DNA of 5,484 bases from JAYZDP01 sp036337765 (lineage in GTDB: Bacteria; Acidobacteriota; Thermoanaerobaculia; Multivoradales; Multivoraceae): assembly GCA_036337765.1 (NCBI GenBank), contig JAYZDP010000134.1, positions 1 through 5,484 of the forward strand, given 5' to 3'. The position numbers and the translations under genes are program-made. Below the pieces are notes generated by a model, which was not told the origin of the DNA, did no database searches, and saw only the letters and a list, made by a program, of their open reading frames with translations. Each line of letters begins with the position of its first letter. The stretch's first letter is position 1. Shown piece by piece: positions 1 through 5,484 of the stretch.

Positions 1-601
1 CCAAAGCCCGGGGCACGAGGTCACGGGCAGAGTCGCCCGCCAACTCGCTTTGCACCCAGGAGCCACCGCGCTCGCGCGCTAGTAGGCGCAGCCACGGCGG
101 GCCGGCAACCCACCACCGGGGCCCGACCTCGGTCTGAATCACACCCACGAGGCGGGCACGGGCGGGCCCGAAGCGCGGCTTCCAGAGAAACGGGGCGACT
201 TCGAGAATTCGGGCCACAGCAGTCTCGGCTGCGAGTGGACATGGCCACCCACGCCACTCCTCGAGCAACTCTCGTGCTCCACGGCGAGCCTCACCCCGAC
301 CTGGCACACGCTCCCCACCGAACAGGGTCTCCAGGAGGTCGCTGAGGACGTTGCGGCAGTCCGAAGGCCAAACCGACGGTACGAAGCTGACGCCACCGAT
401 ATGGCCGTCGCGGCCAATCACCGCACCCGCGAAGCCAGAGGGTGTCGCGCACCCGCATGACGCCAGCAAAGACACCGTCGCCGCGGCCTCGAGCACGATC
501 GCGAGCCGGCCCTGGTCGGTACCGGCGAACGCCTCTGGCTCGACACCCTCGGCTGGTACCAGACTGGGATGTTCGATCGATGGCCGAGTGGACTGAGACA
601 A
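1..601 (-). CDS. Hypothetical protein, 3' end beyond the window
   Basis: I do not recognise this protein. The frame has no stop from the TTG at 601-599 to the left edge (200 whole codons plus one base), and its third codon positions are mostly G or C, as in the neighbouring genes. An in-frame TAG just upstream, inside the aroA end, limits the start. TTG at 601 follows the aroA TGA after a single base, with AGGG (609-606) four bases before it, so translational coupling to aroA is likely. GTG codons at residues 36 and 43 are alternative starts. The visible protein has eight tryptophans (78, 116, 119, 140, 163, 164, 170, 182), only one lysine (141), and cysteines at 49, 51, 82 and 121. A mildly hydrophobic stretch lies at about 33-49, but there is no clear signal peptide, membrane helix or catalytic motif. 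Last gene seen of the leftward series. That it is a gene is fairly secure; its function is unknown. Confidence 0.68.
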   Translation of the reverse strand, partial: MSQSTRPSIEHPSLVPAEGVEPEAFAGTDQGRLAIVLEAAATVSLLASCGCATPSGFAGAVIGRDGHIGGVSFVPSVWPSDCRNVLSDLLETLFGGERVPGRGEARRGARELLEEWRGWPCPLAAETAVARILEVAPFLWKPRFGPARARLVGVIQTEVGPRWWVAGPPWLRLLARERGGSWVQSELAGDSARDLVPRAL

Positions 602-602
602 A

Positions 603-1913
603 TCACCCTAGAAGGGTGCCGAGGTCGCGCCAGAAATTCGGGTACGACTTGGACACGACGCCGGGATCGCCGATCGTCACGCCTGGGCGCCGAAGGCCGA
701 CGAGCGCCATCGACATCGCGATCCTGTGATCGTCGTAGGTCTCGACTCGTACCGGCGCGCCGGGCGGCGATGCATCGTGCCAGCAGCCCTCGATGACCAG
801 CCCGTCGGCCCGCTCGTCGACGGGTACTCCGAGGCGCGTCAGCTCGGTCGCCGTCGCCGCGAGTCGATCGCTCTCTTTGATGCGCAGGTGGCCGACATTT
901 CGGATCTCCGTCGTCCCGTCGAGAAACGGCGCCAGCGCAGCGAGTGTCGGAACCTGATCGGGAACGTCCCCAAGATCCGCGACTGGCGCACGGCCCGGCC
1001 GGCCGCTCACCTCCACCGCCCCGTCGTACCACTCGACGCGGGCGCCAGCATCCTGCAGCAGATCGAAGAAGCGACGATCACCCTGGGGCGAGTCCTCCCT
1101 GAGCCCTTTCAAGCGGACCCTACCGCCGCTCAACAGCGCCGCCACCGCAGGGTACGCGGCCGCGGAATAGTCGCCCTCGACCACCAGCGGCCGCCTGGGT
1201 GCGAGATCGACCGGGGTAACACGGAGCACATCCTCCGCCGGCGCCTCGACTCGCGCTCCGAAGGCAGCGAGCGCATCGGCGGTGATGGCGAGGTATGGAC
1301 ACGATGTCAGCGCACGTACCCGAACTTCCACCGGCTCTTGGGCTCGTGTCGCCGCCATCAGCACGGCAGACAGATACTGGCTCGACTCCCCGGCGTCGAG
1401 CTCCGCACCGCCACCGACGAGCGTCGAGCCTTCGATGAGTAGAGGAGCGTAGCCGTCGTTCTCGAGATAGTCGATGTGCGCACCGAGCGATCTCAGACAG
1501 GCAACCAGCGCACCGACCGGACGTTGTCTTAGGCGTGGGCTGCCGTCGAGTCGAAAACGGCCCGGCAGCACGGTGAGGGCCGCGGTGAGAAAGCGCAGCA
1601 TCGTGCCACCGGCCCCACAGTCGATCGACACCGGATCGTCGCTGGCAAGCTCGGACTGCCTCCCAATCTGAACGTCGCCGCCTGGGCCTCGCTCGACCTG
1701 GCGCCCCAGGGCTTCGACGGCGCGCAGAAAGAAGGCAGTGTCATCTGCCTCGAGCAGGTCGCCAATTCGTACCGGAACATCGACCATCAAGGCCAGCATC
1801 AGGTAGCGGTTCGAGACGCTCTTCGATGGCGGCACTCGTAAGGTGCCCTCCACCACCCTGCCGGTCGGGATCGCGACGACGCCCGCGGCGCCCGCAGCAC
1901 CTAGCTCAACCAC
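603..1913 (-). CDS. aroA: 3-phosphoshikimate 1-carboxyvinyltransferase (EPSP synthase)
   Basis: Cytoplasmic enzyme of the shikimate pathway. It transfers the enolpyruvyl group of phosphoenolpyruvate to shikimate 3-phosphate, giving EPSP, the precursor of chorismate and aromatic amino acids. With the GTG start at 1913 the protein has 436 residues, close to the family size (E. coli 427). Visible family signatures: SKSVSNR at 30-36 (K31, S32, R36), GGTMLRFL at 102-109 (R107), RQRP near 129-132 (R131), SSQYLS at 177-182, an aspartate in VPDQ at 319, RIKESDR at 344-350 (K346, E347), YDDHR at 393-397 and SKSYPNF ending the C-terminal lobe (K422). The start is chosen because GGAGG lies five bases before this GTG, while the longer open frame reaches to 1976 inside lpxH and adds an Arg-rich, non-conserved leader. 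The first 13 bases overlap the lpxH end, suggesting coupled translation. The PEP-site loop differs from the classic form (see findings). Identification is very secure. Confidence 0.96.
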   Translation of the reverse strand: MVELGAAGAAGVVAIPTGRVVEGTLRVPPSKSVSNRYLMLALMVDVPVRIGDLLEADDTAFFLRAVEALGRQVERGPGGDVQIGRQSELASDDPVSIDCGAGGTMLRFLTAALTVLPGRFRLDGSPRLRQRPVGALVACLRSLGAHIDYLENDGYAPLLIEGSTLVGGGAELDAGESSQYLSAVLMAATRAQEPVEVRVRALTSCPYLAITADALAAFGARVEAPAEDVLRVTPVDLAPRRPLVVEGDYSAAAYPAVAALLSGGRVRLKGLREDSPQGDRRFFDLLQDAGARVEWYDGAVEVSGRPGRAPVADLGDVPDQVPTLAALAPFLDGTTEIRNVGHLRIKESDRLAATATELTRLGVPVDERADGLVIEGCWHDASPPGAPVRVETYDDHRIAMSMALVGLRRPGVTIGDPGVVSKSYPNFWRDLGTLLG

Positions 1914-2578
1914 TCGAGCCTCCGCTCGTGGAACCAGGCACGGACGACGCGCACCTCTCCGCCCTCGACGCGCCACAGACGCTCTTCGTGGAAATGGCCC
2001 ATCAGCACCACGTCGTAGCCCTCCTGGAGTCGACGCTGACCATAGCCCTGAACATGCTGCTCAGGAATGCGCATCTTGTGCGAGAAATTCGTAGTCTCGA
2101 GGCGGCGGTCCATAGCCGTGACAAAGCCGCGTGCGAGTGACGCCGGTAGCCGCCGGCAGAAGAACCGGCTGACGGGGTTTTTCGACGCGAATCTCCAGAA
2201 CCGGAACTGCCAGTCTCCGGGATCGAGCCCGTCGCCGTGGACTGCGAGGTAGCGCACACCGTCGTCCTCGAAAGACACCTCACGCTCGATGCCGTCGAAG
2301 TGGCGAGCGTAGACGCTGTCGTCGAGGTAGAAATCACGGTTCCCCTCGACGTAGCGCACCGGCACACCGCGCGCCCGAACACCGTCGAGACACGGCATCA
2401 GCCGCCCGATCTCGGGGGTCTCGTAACGTCGATCGCCCACCCAAATGTGGAACATGTCGCCGAGAACGAGCAACAGCGAACAGCGCTCGCTGTCGAGACC
2501 CTCGAGCTCGCGCACGAGCTCGCCGCCGTCACCGCCCGGCCCTCCGAGGTGGGCGTCGGCTACCAGCGCGACCGGCAC
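1901..2578 (-). CDS. lpxH: UDP-2,3-diacylglucosamine diphosphatase, LpxH type
   Basis: Calcineurin-like metallophosphoesterase that cleaves UDP-2,3-diacylglucosamine to lipid X and UMP, the fourth step of lipid A synthesis, at the cytoplasmic face of the inner membrane. The protein has 225 residues (E. coli LpxH 240). The metal-site motifs appear in family order: DAHLGG (D8, H10), LGDMFHIWVGD (D41), GNRDF (N80), VHGD (H114) and GHFH (H194, H196). The spacing and the phrases WVGD, GNRDF and the C-terminal RAWFHERRLEWL resemble LpxH more than a generic phosphoesterase. The expected hydrophobic membrane-contact region lies around 124-151 (FRFWRF, SRFFCRRL). The start is a GTG six bases after the mrp stop; only a weak AGGT-like site precedes it, so coupling to mrp is plausible. 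LpxI and LpxG perform the same step in other bacteria, but LpxI is unrelated in sequence. Assignment to the LpxH branch rather than another lipid-directed phosphoesterase is inferred from the motifs. Confidence 0.88.
   Translation of the reverse strand: MPVALVADAHLGGPGGDGGELVRELEGLDSERCSLLLVLGDMFHIWVGDRRYETPEIGRLMPCLDGVRARGVPVRYVEGNRDFYLDDSVYARHFDGIEREVSFEDDGVRYLAVHGDGLDPGDWQFRFWRFASKNPVSRFFCRRLPASLARGFVTAMDRRLETTNFSHKMRIPEQHVQGYGQRRLQEGYDVVLMGHFHEERLWRVEGGEVRVVRAWFHERRLEWLS
1919..1923 (-). promoter_or_regulatory. Shine-Dalgarno site for aroA
   Basis: GGAGG on the minus strand, five bases before the GTG at 1913 and inside the last codons of lpxH. It decides the aroA start against the ATG at 1976, which lies far inside lpxH. 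Confidence 0.75.
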
Positions 2579-2584
2579 GTCGAC

Positions 2585-3676
2585 CTACTGAATGCTGAGC
2601 CCAGGCCGCGCAACGGCGGTAGCGCCGACGACGGCCTCGGCCACGCTGCGGAACGAGGCGGCGTGGGCGCCGTCGGGATCGCTCACCGTGACGGGTACGC
2701 CTGCGTCGCCACCCAGTGTAATCGCCGGGTCGAGCGGGATGCTTCCCAGATAGCCGCAGCCAAGCTCGCGCGCAGTGCGCTCGCCACCGCCGGTCTTGAA
2801 GACGTCGGTCACCGTGCCGCACTCGGGGCACACGAACGACGACATGTTCTCGATGATGCCAAGCACCGGCACGTTGACCTTGTTGAACATGGCAAGGCCT
2901 TTGCGAGCATCGATCAACGCGACGTCCTGAGGCGTGGTCACGATCACGGAGCTCGAAAGTGGCACCTTCTGGGTGAGCGTCAGCTGCGCGTCGCCGGTGC
3001 CAGGCGGCAGGTCCACTACCAGATAGTCAAGTGCCCCCCACTCGACGTCACCGAGCAGCTGTTCGATGGCCTTCATCACCATCGGCCCACGCCAGATCAC
3101 GGGCGTGTCGACGTCGAGAATGAAGCCCAGCGACATCACCTTCACCCCATGCGCCTCGAACGGCAGCAGACGGTTTCCACCATCGGCGACAGCGGGCTTG
3201 CGCCCCGCGAGACCCATCATCAGAGGGACCGAGGGCCCATAGATGTCGGCATCGAGCAGACCCACCCGGTGGCCGAACTGGGCGAGAGAAACCGCGAGAT
3301 TCGCGGCCACCGTCGACTTTCCGACCCCGCCTTTGCCGCTGGCGACGGCCACGACGCTCGACACTTCGGGAATGAGCTTCGAATCTCTGGCGATCGCCTG
3401 GGCCGCCGAATCGGCCGCACTCGGGGGGCGCGTAATGTCGGCCTCGATGCGGACGCCCGAGACGCCCTCGACTTCCACCGCGGCGGCGGAGACGCTCGAT
3501 TTCACCTCCTCGACGGCCGCCCGATTCTGGGTCTGGATCTTCAGTTGCACGGTGGCGAGGCCCGCGGAGACCTGCACGCCCTGCACGAAGCCGAACGACA
3601 CGATGTCGCGGCTCATGCCGGGGAACTTGACCTCCCGCAGCCGGTCGAGGACCTTGCTCTCAAGAATCTCACTCAT
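2585..3676 (-). CDS. mrp: Mrp/ApbC family iron-sulfur cluster carrier ATPase
   Basis: Cytoplasmic P-loop NTPase of the Mrp/ApbC/NBP35 family, thought to bind an Fe-S cluster at the dimer interface and pass it to apoproteins. With the ATG at 3676 it has 363 residues, typical for the two-domain form. An N-terminal MIP18-like (DUF59) domain spans about residues 1-80, including VSFGFVQGVQV and a VKSSVSA helix. The ATPase domain follows: deviant Walker A SGKGGVGKST at 113-122, LLDADIYGPS at 140-149, DLPPGTGD at 222-229, TTPQDVALIDA, then IENMSSFVCPECG with the cluster-binding CXXC at C283 and C286. The open frame continues to a TTG at 3697, but the ATG is preferred because GAGGA lies nine bases before it. 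The gene starts 33 nt after plsC and ends six bases before lpxH. The family is very secure; client proteins cannot be read from the sequence. Confidence 0.95.
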   Translation of the reverse strand: MSEILESKVLDRLREVKFPGMSRDIVSFGFVQGVQVSAGLATVQLKIQTQNRAAVEEVKSSVSAAAVEVEGVSGVRIEADITRPPSAADSAAQAIARDSKLIPEVSSVVAVASGKGGVGKSTVAANLAVSLAQFGHRVGLLDADIYGPSVPLMMGLAGRKPAVADGGNRLLPFEAHGVKVMSLGFILDVDTPVIWRGPMVMKAIEQLLGDVEWGALDYLVVDLPPGTGDAQLTLTQKVPLSSSVIVTTPQDVALIDARKGLAMFNKVNVPVLGIIENMSSFVCPECGTVTDVFKTGGGERTARELGCGYLGSIPLDPAITLGGDAGVPVTVSDPDGAHAASFRSVAEAVVGATAVARPGLSIQ

Positions 3677-3685
3677 GCGCTCTTG

Positions 3686-3690
3686 TCCTC
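3686..3690 (-). promoter_or_regulatory. Shine-Dalgarno site for mrp
   Basis: GAGGA on the minus strand, nine bases before the ATG at 3676. It supports that ATG over the TTG at 3697, which would add seven residues and place this site inside the coding sequence. Confidence 0.6.
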
Positions 3691-3709
3691 GTCGCAAGGC
3701 CGCGGCATC

Positions 3710-4486
3710 CTAACCCACATCGCTCGTCCGCGACGCCCTCGCCAGTCGCGCAATCTCCGCCTCCGTCGCCTCCATCAGCGCCTCCTTCTTGCGGATACCG
3801 AACTTGCTCACGTCGATCGCATCGCCGTACTCGACCTCGACGACCCCGGGTGAGAGGAGTAGTGCCCCCTTGGGCCGGGCCGCGAGCGTTCCCCGGATGC
3901 CGACCGGCACGATCGGGACGCGCCCGCGTAGCGCCATCAGAAACCCCCCGCTCTTGAAGGGCAGAACCCGCCCGTCCTCGGAGCGCGTCTCTTCGGGATA
4001 GATGACGATCGGCACGCCGCTCGCGAGCGAGGTCATGGCCATCTGGAAGGCCTCGCGGGCCCGACTACGATCGCTGCGGTCGATCGGCACGAACCCCACC
4101 GCTCTCATCGCCCAGCCGAACACCGGAATGCGAAACAGGCTGCGTTTCGCCAGAAAGCAGACTCGGCCGGGAACCGTGGCCAGCAGCACCGGAATGTCGT
4201 ACAGGCTCTGGTGATTGGCCATGTACACGACTCGCTGCCCGCGTGAGGCTTCCGGTGACCCGCGGACCCGCAGCCGCACGAAGCTCGACGCTAGGAGGCC
4301 CCTGGCCCATGCACGAGCGAACGGGAAGGAGTAGCGGCCCCGAGGTGGAACGAGCGCAGCGAGGCCCGCGAGCGCCCCAAAAAGCAAACCGCCGAAGACC
4401 AGAAACAGGTTGCCCGTCACGGTTGCTACGACACCCAGCACGCCGGCCCTGAGTCGCCTCGCTGGCGACGCTTCCTCGCTCGTCAT
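3710..4486 (-). CDS. plsC: 1-acyl-sn-glycerol-3-phosphate acyltransferase (PlsC family)
   Basis: Inner-membrane acyltransferase expected to acylate lysophosphatidic acid at sn-2, giving phosphatidic acid, the precursor of all membrane phospholipids. 258 residues. A hydrophobic N-terminal segment at about 15-48 (VVATVTGNLFLVFGG, then AGLAALV) would anchor it. Family blocks follow in order: NHQSLYDI with the catalytic H92 and D97 (HX4D), block II around 114-139 (AKRSLFRIPVFGW, then GFVPIDRSD), block III YPEETRSEDG at 163-172 and block IV VPIVPVGIRGT at 190-200. Block III has Glu where many members have Gly (PEGTRS). The ATG at 4486 has no convincing Shine-Dalgarno site. A GTG at 4441 (residue 16) has AGGG five bases before it and is a credible alternative that keeps the membrane segment. 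First gene of the leftward series. Acyl donor and exact substrate are not readable; a specialised lipid acyltransferase of the same family is possible. Confidence 0.9.
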   Translation of the reverse strand: MTSEEASPARRLRAGVLGVVATVTGNLFLVFGGLLFGALAGLAALVPPRGRYSFPFARAWARGLLASSFVRLRVRGSPEASRGQRVVYMANHQSLYDIPVLLATVPGRVCFLAKRSLFRIPVFGWAMRAVGFVPIDRSDRSRAREAFQMAMTSLASGVPIVIYPEETRSEDGRVLPFKSGGFLMALRGRVPIVPVGIRGTLAARPKGALLLSPGVVEVEYGDAIDVSKFGIRKKEALMEATEAEIARLARASRTSDVG

Positions 4487-4493
4487 CTCGGCT

Positions 4494-4523
4494 ATTGTGC
4501 CGCGCGACAGGCCACGGGTCCAA
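4494..4523 (-). promoter_or_regulatory. Possible weak promoter for plsC and the leftward genes
   Basis: On the minus strand TTGGAC (4523-4518) and CACAAT (4499-4494) are 18 bases apart, like a degenerate -35/-10 pair (3/6 and 4/6 to the sigma-70 consensus). Transcription would begin very near the plsC ATG at 4486. This is a pattern match only and could be chance. Confidence 0.22.
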
Positions 4524-4577
4524 CGGGCGCTACGTTAGTATCCGGGCGGTTGCGGTACCGGAGCACGGGCCGTTCCC

Positions 4578-4584
4578 GAGAGAG
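4578..4584 (+). promoter_or_regulatory. Shine-Dalgarno site for mlaE
   Basis: Purine run GAGAGAG four bases before the ATG at 4589. It supports this start over the TTG at 4550, which would add a 13-residue Arg-rich leader absent from typical MlaE proteins. Confidence 0.55.
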
Positions 4585-4588
4585 CCAG

Positions 4589-5347
4589 ATGGCCGCCAAC
4601 CTCCTCGCCGCACTCGCCCATGCAGGCGGCATCTCGATTCTCGGCGCAGGCGCGCTGAGAGCCCTCGTCACACCGCCTTTCGAGTTCCGCTCCTGGATCC
4701 GTCAGATGGATCTTCTAGGTGTGCGATCGCTGGCTGTGGCGGGCGTGACGACCCTCTTCACCGGGATGGTCCTCGCCCTGCAGACCGCCTACAGCCTGCC
4801 CGAGCTCGGCGTGAAGTACTACATCGGCTCGGTCGTTTCGAAGTCGCTGACGCGCGAGCTCGGGCCGGTGCTGGTGGCGCTGATCGTTGGTGGCCGAATC
4901 GGCTCGGGCATGACGGCCGAGATCGGCACCATGAAGGTGACCGAGCAGATCGACGCCCTGCGCTCGATGGCCGCGGATCCGGTGCGCAAACTGGTGGCTC
5001 CGAAGTTGGCGGCAGCGCTCGTGATGCTGCCGATCCTCACCCTCCTCGGAGACGCGCTTGGCATCCTGGGAGGTCTCTTCATCGCCACCACCCAGTTGCA
5101 GCTGCCGCGGGGCATCTACTTGAACGACGTCCGGGGGGCACTGGAGCTCTCGGACGTGTTTAGTGGCATCGGCAAGTCGTTTTTCTTCGCCTTCTTCATC
5201 GCCGTCATCGCCTGCTACAACGGCCTGCGGGCAGAAGGAGGCGCCGACGGCGTCGGGCGTGCGACGACCCAAACGGTGGTCTTTACCGCCATCACTATCC
5301 TGATCTCAGACTTCTTCCTCACCAAGCTCTTCTATATCCTCGGGTAG
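4589..5347 (+). CDS. mlaE: MlaE/YrbE family ABC transporter permease
   Basis: Integral inner-membrane permease of the Mla-type (MCE-associated) ABC transporter, which moves phospholipids between inner and outer membranes with an ATPase (MlaF) and a periplasmic MCE protein (MlaD). It has 252 residues with the ATG at 4589 (E. coli 260). Family signatures are strong: RELGPVLVALIVGGRIGSGM at 89-108, the coupling-helix region AEIGTMKVTEQIDAL at 110-124, MAADPVRKLVAPK at 127-139, KSFFFAFFIA, CYNGL at 209-213 and ATTQTVV at 225-231. Hydrophobic segments lie near 47-66, 94-108, 140-167, 196-213 and 229-251. The N-terminal part (residues 15-45) matches the amphipathic interface helix seen in the family. 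It is transcribed away from plsC. No ATPase or MCE gene follows within the 137 bases left. Family identity is very secure; an Mla phospholipid role is inferred, since related permeases also serve other MCE systems. Confidence 0.93.
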   Translation: MAANLLAALAHAGGISILGAGALRALVTPPFEFRSWIRQMDLLGVRSLAVAGVTTLFTGMVLALQTAYSLPELGVKYYIGSVVSKSLTRELGPVLVALIVGGRIGSGMTAEIGTMKVTEQIDALRSMAADPVRKLVAPKLAAALVMLPILTLLGDALGILGGLFIATTQLQLPRGIYLNDVRGALELSDVFSGIGKSFFFAFFIAVIACYNGLRAEGGADGVGRATTQTVVFTAITILISDFFLTKLFYILG

Positions 5348-5419
5348 CGGGGGTCGCGGTAGTCATTGTTGGAGATGAGGTCGCGGCTGTAGCGCGCTCA
5401 TACCGCTACCCACGCTACC
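5342..5419. repeat. Cluster of short repeats around and after the mlaE stop
   Basis: GGGTAGCGG (5342-5350, containing the mlaE TAG) is an exact inverted match of CCGCTACCC (5403-5411). A further GTAGCG lies at 5389-5394, and CGCTACC occurs at 5404-5410 and 5413-5419, so alternative stems are possible, including a 6-bp hairpin 5389-5394/5404-5409 with a 9-base loop. GGTCGCGG is repeated directly at 5352-5359 and 5379-5386. No run of T follows, so a classic intrinsic terminator is not supported. Confidence 0.4.
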
Positions 5420-5484
5420 TATTCTGTTCCTCCGGGGGCGCTCGCCACGCAGGCCCCGAGCACACTCACCAACTTGACCTAGTC
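5348..5484. other. Non-coding or unassigned stretch after mlaE
   Basis: No supported gene was found on either strand. One plus-strand frame stays open to the window end but has no ATG, GTG or TTG start after mlaE. The minus-strand frames are broken by stops. Besides the repeat cluster nothing is recognisable; the usual mlaF start is not visible. Confidence 0.5.

Larger units (their letters stand above)
4487..4588. promoter_or_regulatory. Divergent intergenic region between plsC and mlaE
   Basis: 102 bases separate the two outward-facing starts, so promoters for both directions should lie here or inside the opposing gene. No strong sigma-70 consensus, operator or riboswitch-like structure is evident. 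For mlaE the only AT-rich stretch is TAGTAT at 4536-4541, which could be a poor -10 without a matching -35. An 8-base palindrome CGGTACCG lies at 4553-4560 and is probably chance. Confidence 0.45.

Noticed and set aside
418..1032. Minus-strand open frame of 204 codons, very Arg-rich
   Set aside because: Overlaps aroA and the left-edge gene in another frame; no family features and a composition typical of an off-frame reading.
726..1442. Plus-strand open frame of 238 codons
   Set aside because: Antisense to aroA with shadow-like composition; aroA is unmistakable here.
2237..3853. Long plus-strand open frame of 538 codons
   Set aside because: It lies antisense to the clearly real lpxH, mrp and plsC genes, and its His/Arg/Asp/Leu-rich composition is typical of the complementary strand of GC-rich genes. 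No domain was recognised.
4553..4560. CGGTACCG palindrome as a possible operator
   Set aside because: Eight bases only, close to chance in this composition; the same core GGTACC also occurs inside genes.
4495..5163. Plus-strand open frame of 222 codons overlapping mlaE
   Set aside because: Off-frame reading of mlaE, Arg/Pro/Gly-rich and without motifs.
5332..5400. Minus-strand peptide-like frame ending in NNDYRDPRYPRI, as if it were the tail of a gene from the right
   Set aside because: A stop codon lies about 22 codons before its end with no start between, and another stop lies upstream in the same frame. It overlaps the end of mlaE, and the repeated CGCTAC words explain the Arg-Tyr pattern.
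5350..5484. Plus-strand frame open to the window edge after mlaE
   Set aside because: No ATG, GTG or TTG start in this frame after mlaE; 45 codons without a stop are unremarkable in GC-rich DNA.

Overview
The window holds a compact block of housekeeping and cell-envelope genes from a GC-rich Gram-negative bacterium. LpxH (lipid A synthesis) and MlaE (retrograde phospholipid transport across the periplasm) both imply an outer membrane. The strong G/C bias at third codon positions, the GTG and TTG starts and the protein flavour suggest a deltaproteobacterial, myxobacterial or related uncultured lineage. That placement is inference and was not tested by a search.

Layout. A leftward gene series occupies about 4.49 kb down to the left edge: plsC (4486-3710), mrp/apbC (3676-2585), lpxH (2578-1901), aroA (1913-603) and an unrecognised gene (601 to the edge, incomplete). 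Spacing is very tight: 33 nt, 6 nt, a 13-nt overlap and 1 nt. One transcript with translational coupling is the simplest reading. A divergent rightward gene, mlaE (4589-5347), is separated from plsC by 102 nt that must hold the 5' ends of both. The last 137 nt hold no supported gene, only a cluster of short direct and inverted repeats around the mlaE stop.

How the genes relate. Three genes serve the envelope: PlsC makes phosphatidic acid, LpxH makes lipid X for lipid A, and MlaE is the permease of an ABC-type phospholipid transporter. AroA is the sixth step of the shikimate pathway and Mrp is an Fe-S cluster carrier. The grouping looks like ordinary housekeeping linkage. No mobile element, CRISPR array, tRNA or rRNA is visible.

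Main points for a reader: the left-edge gene is easily missed because it begins with TTG and runs off the window; the starts of aroA, mrp and mlaE chosen here are shorter than the longest open frames and are backed by Shine-Dalgarno sequences; mlaE is not followed within the window by the usual ATPase gene. I found no convincing evidence of an undescribed biological system.
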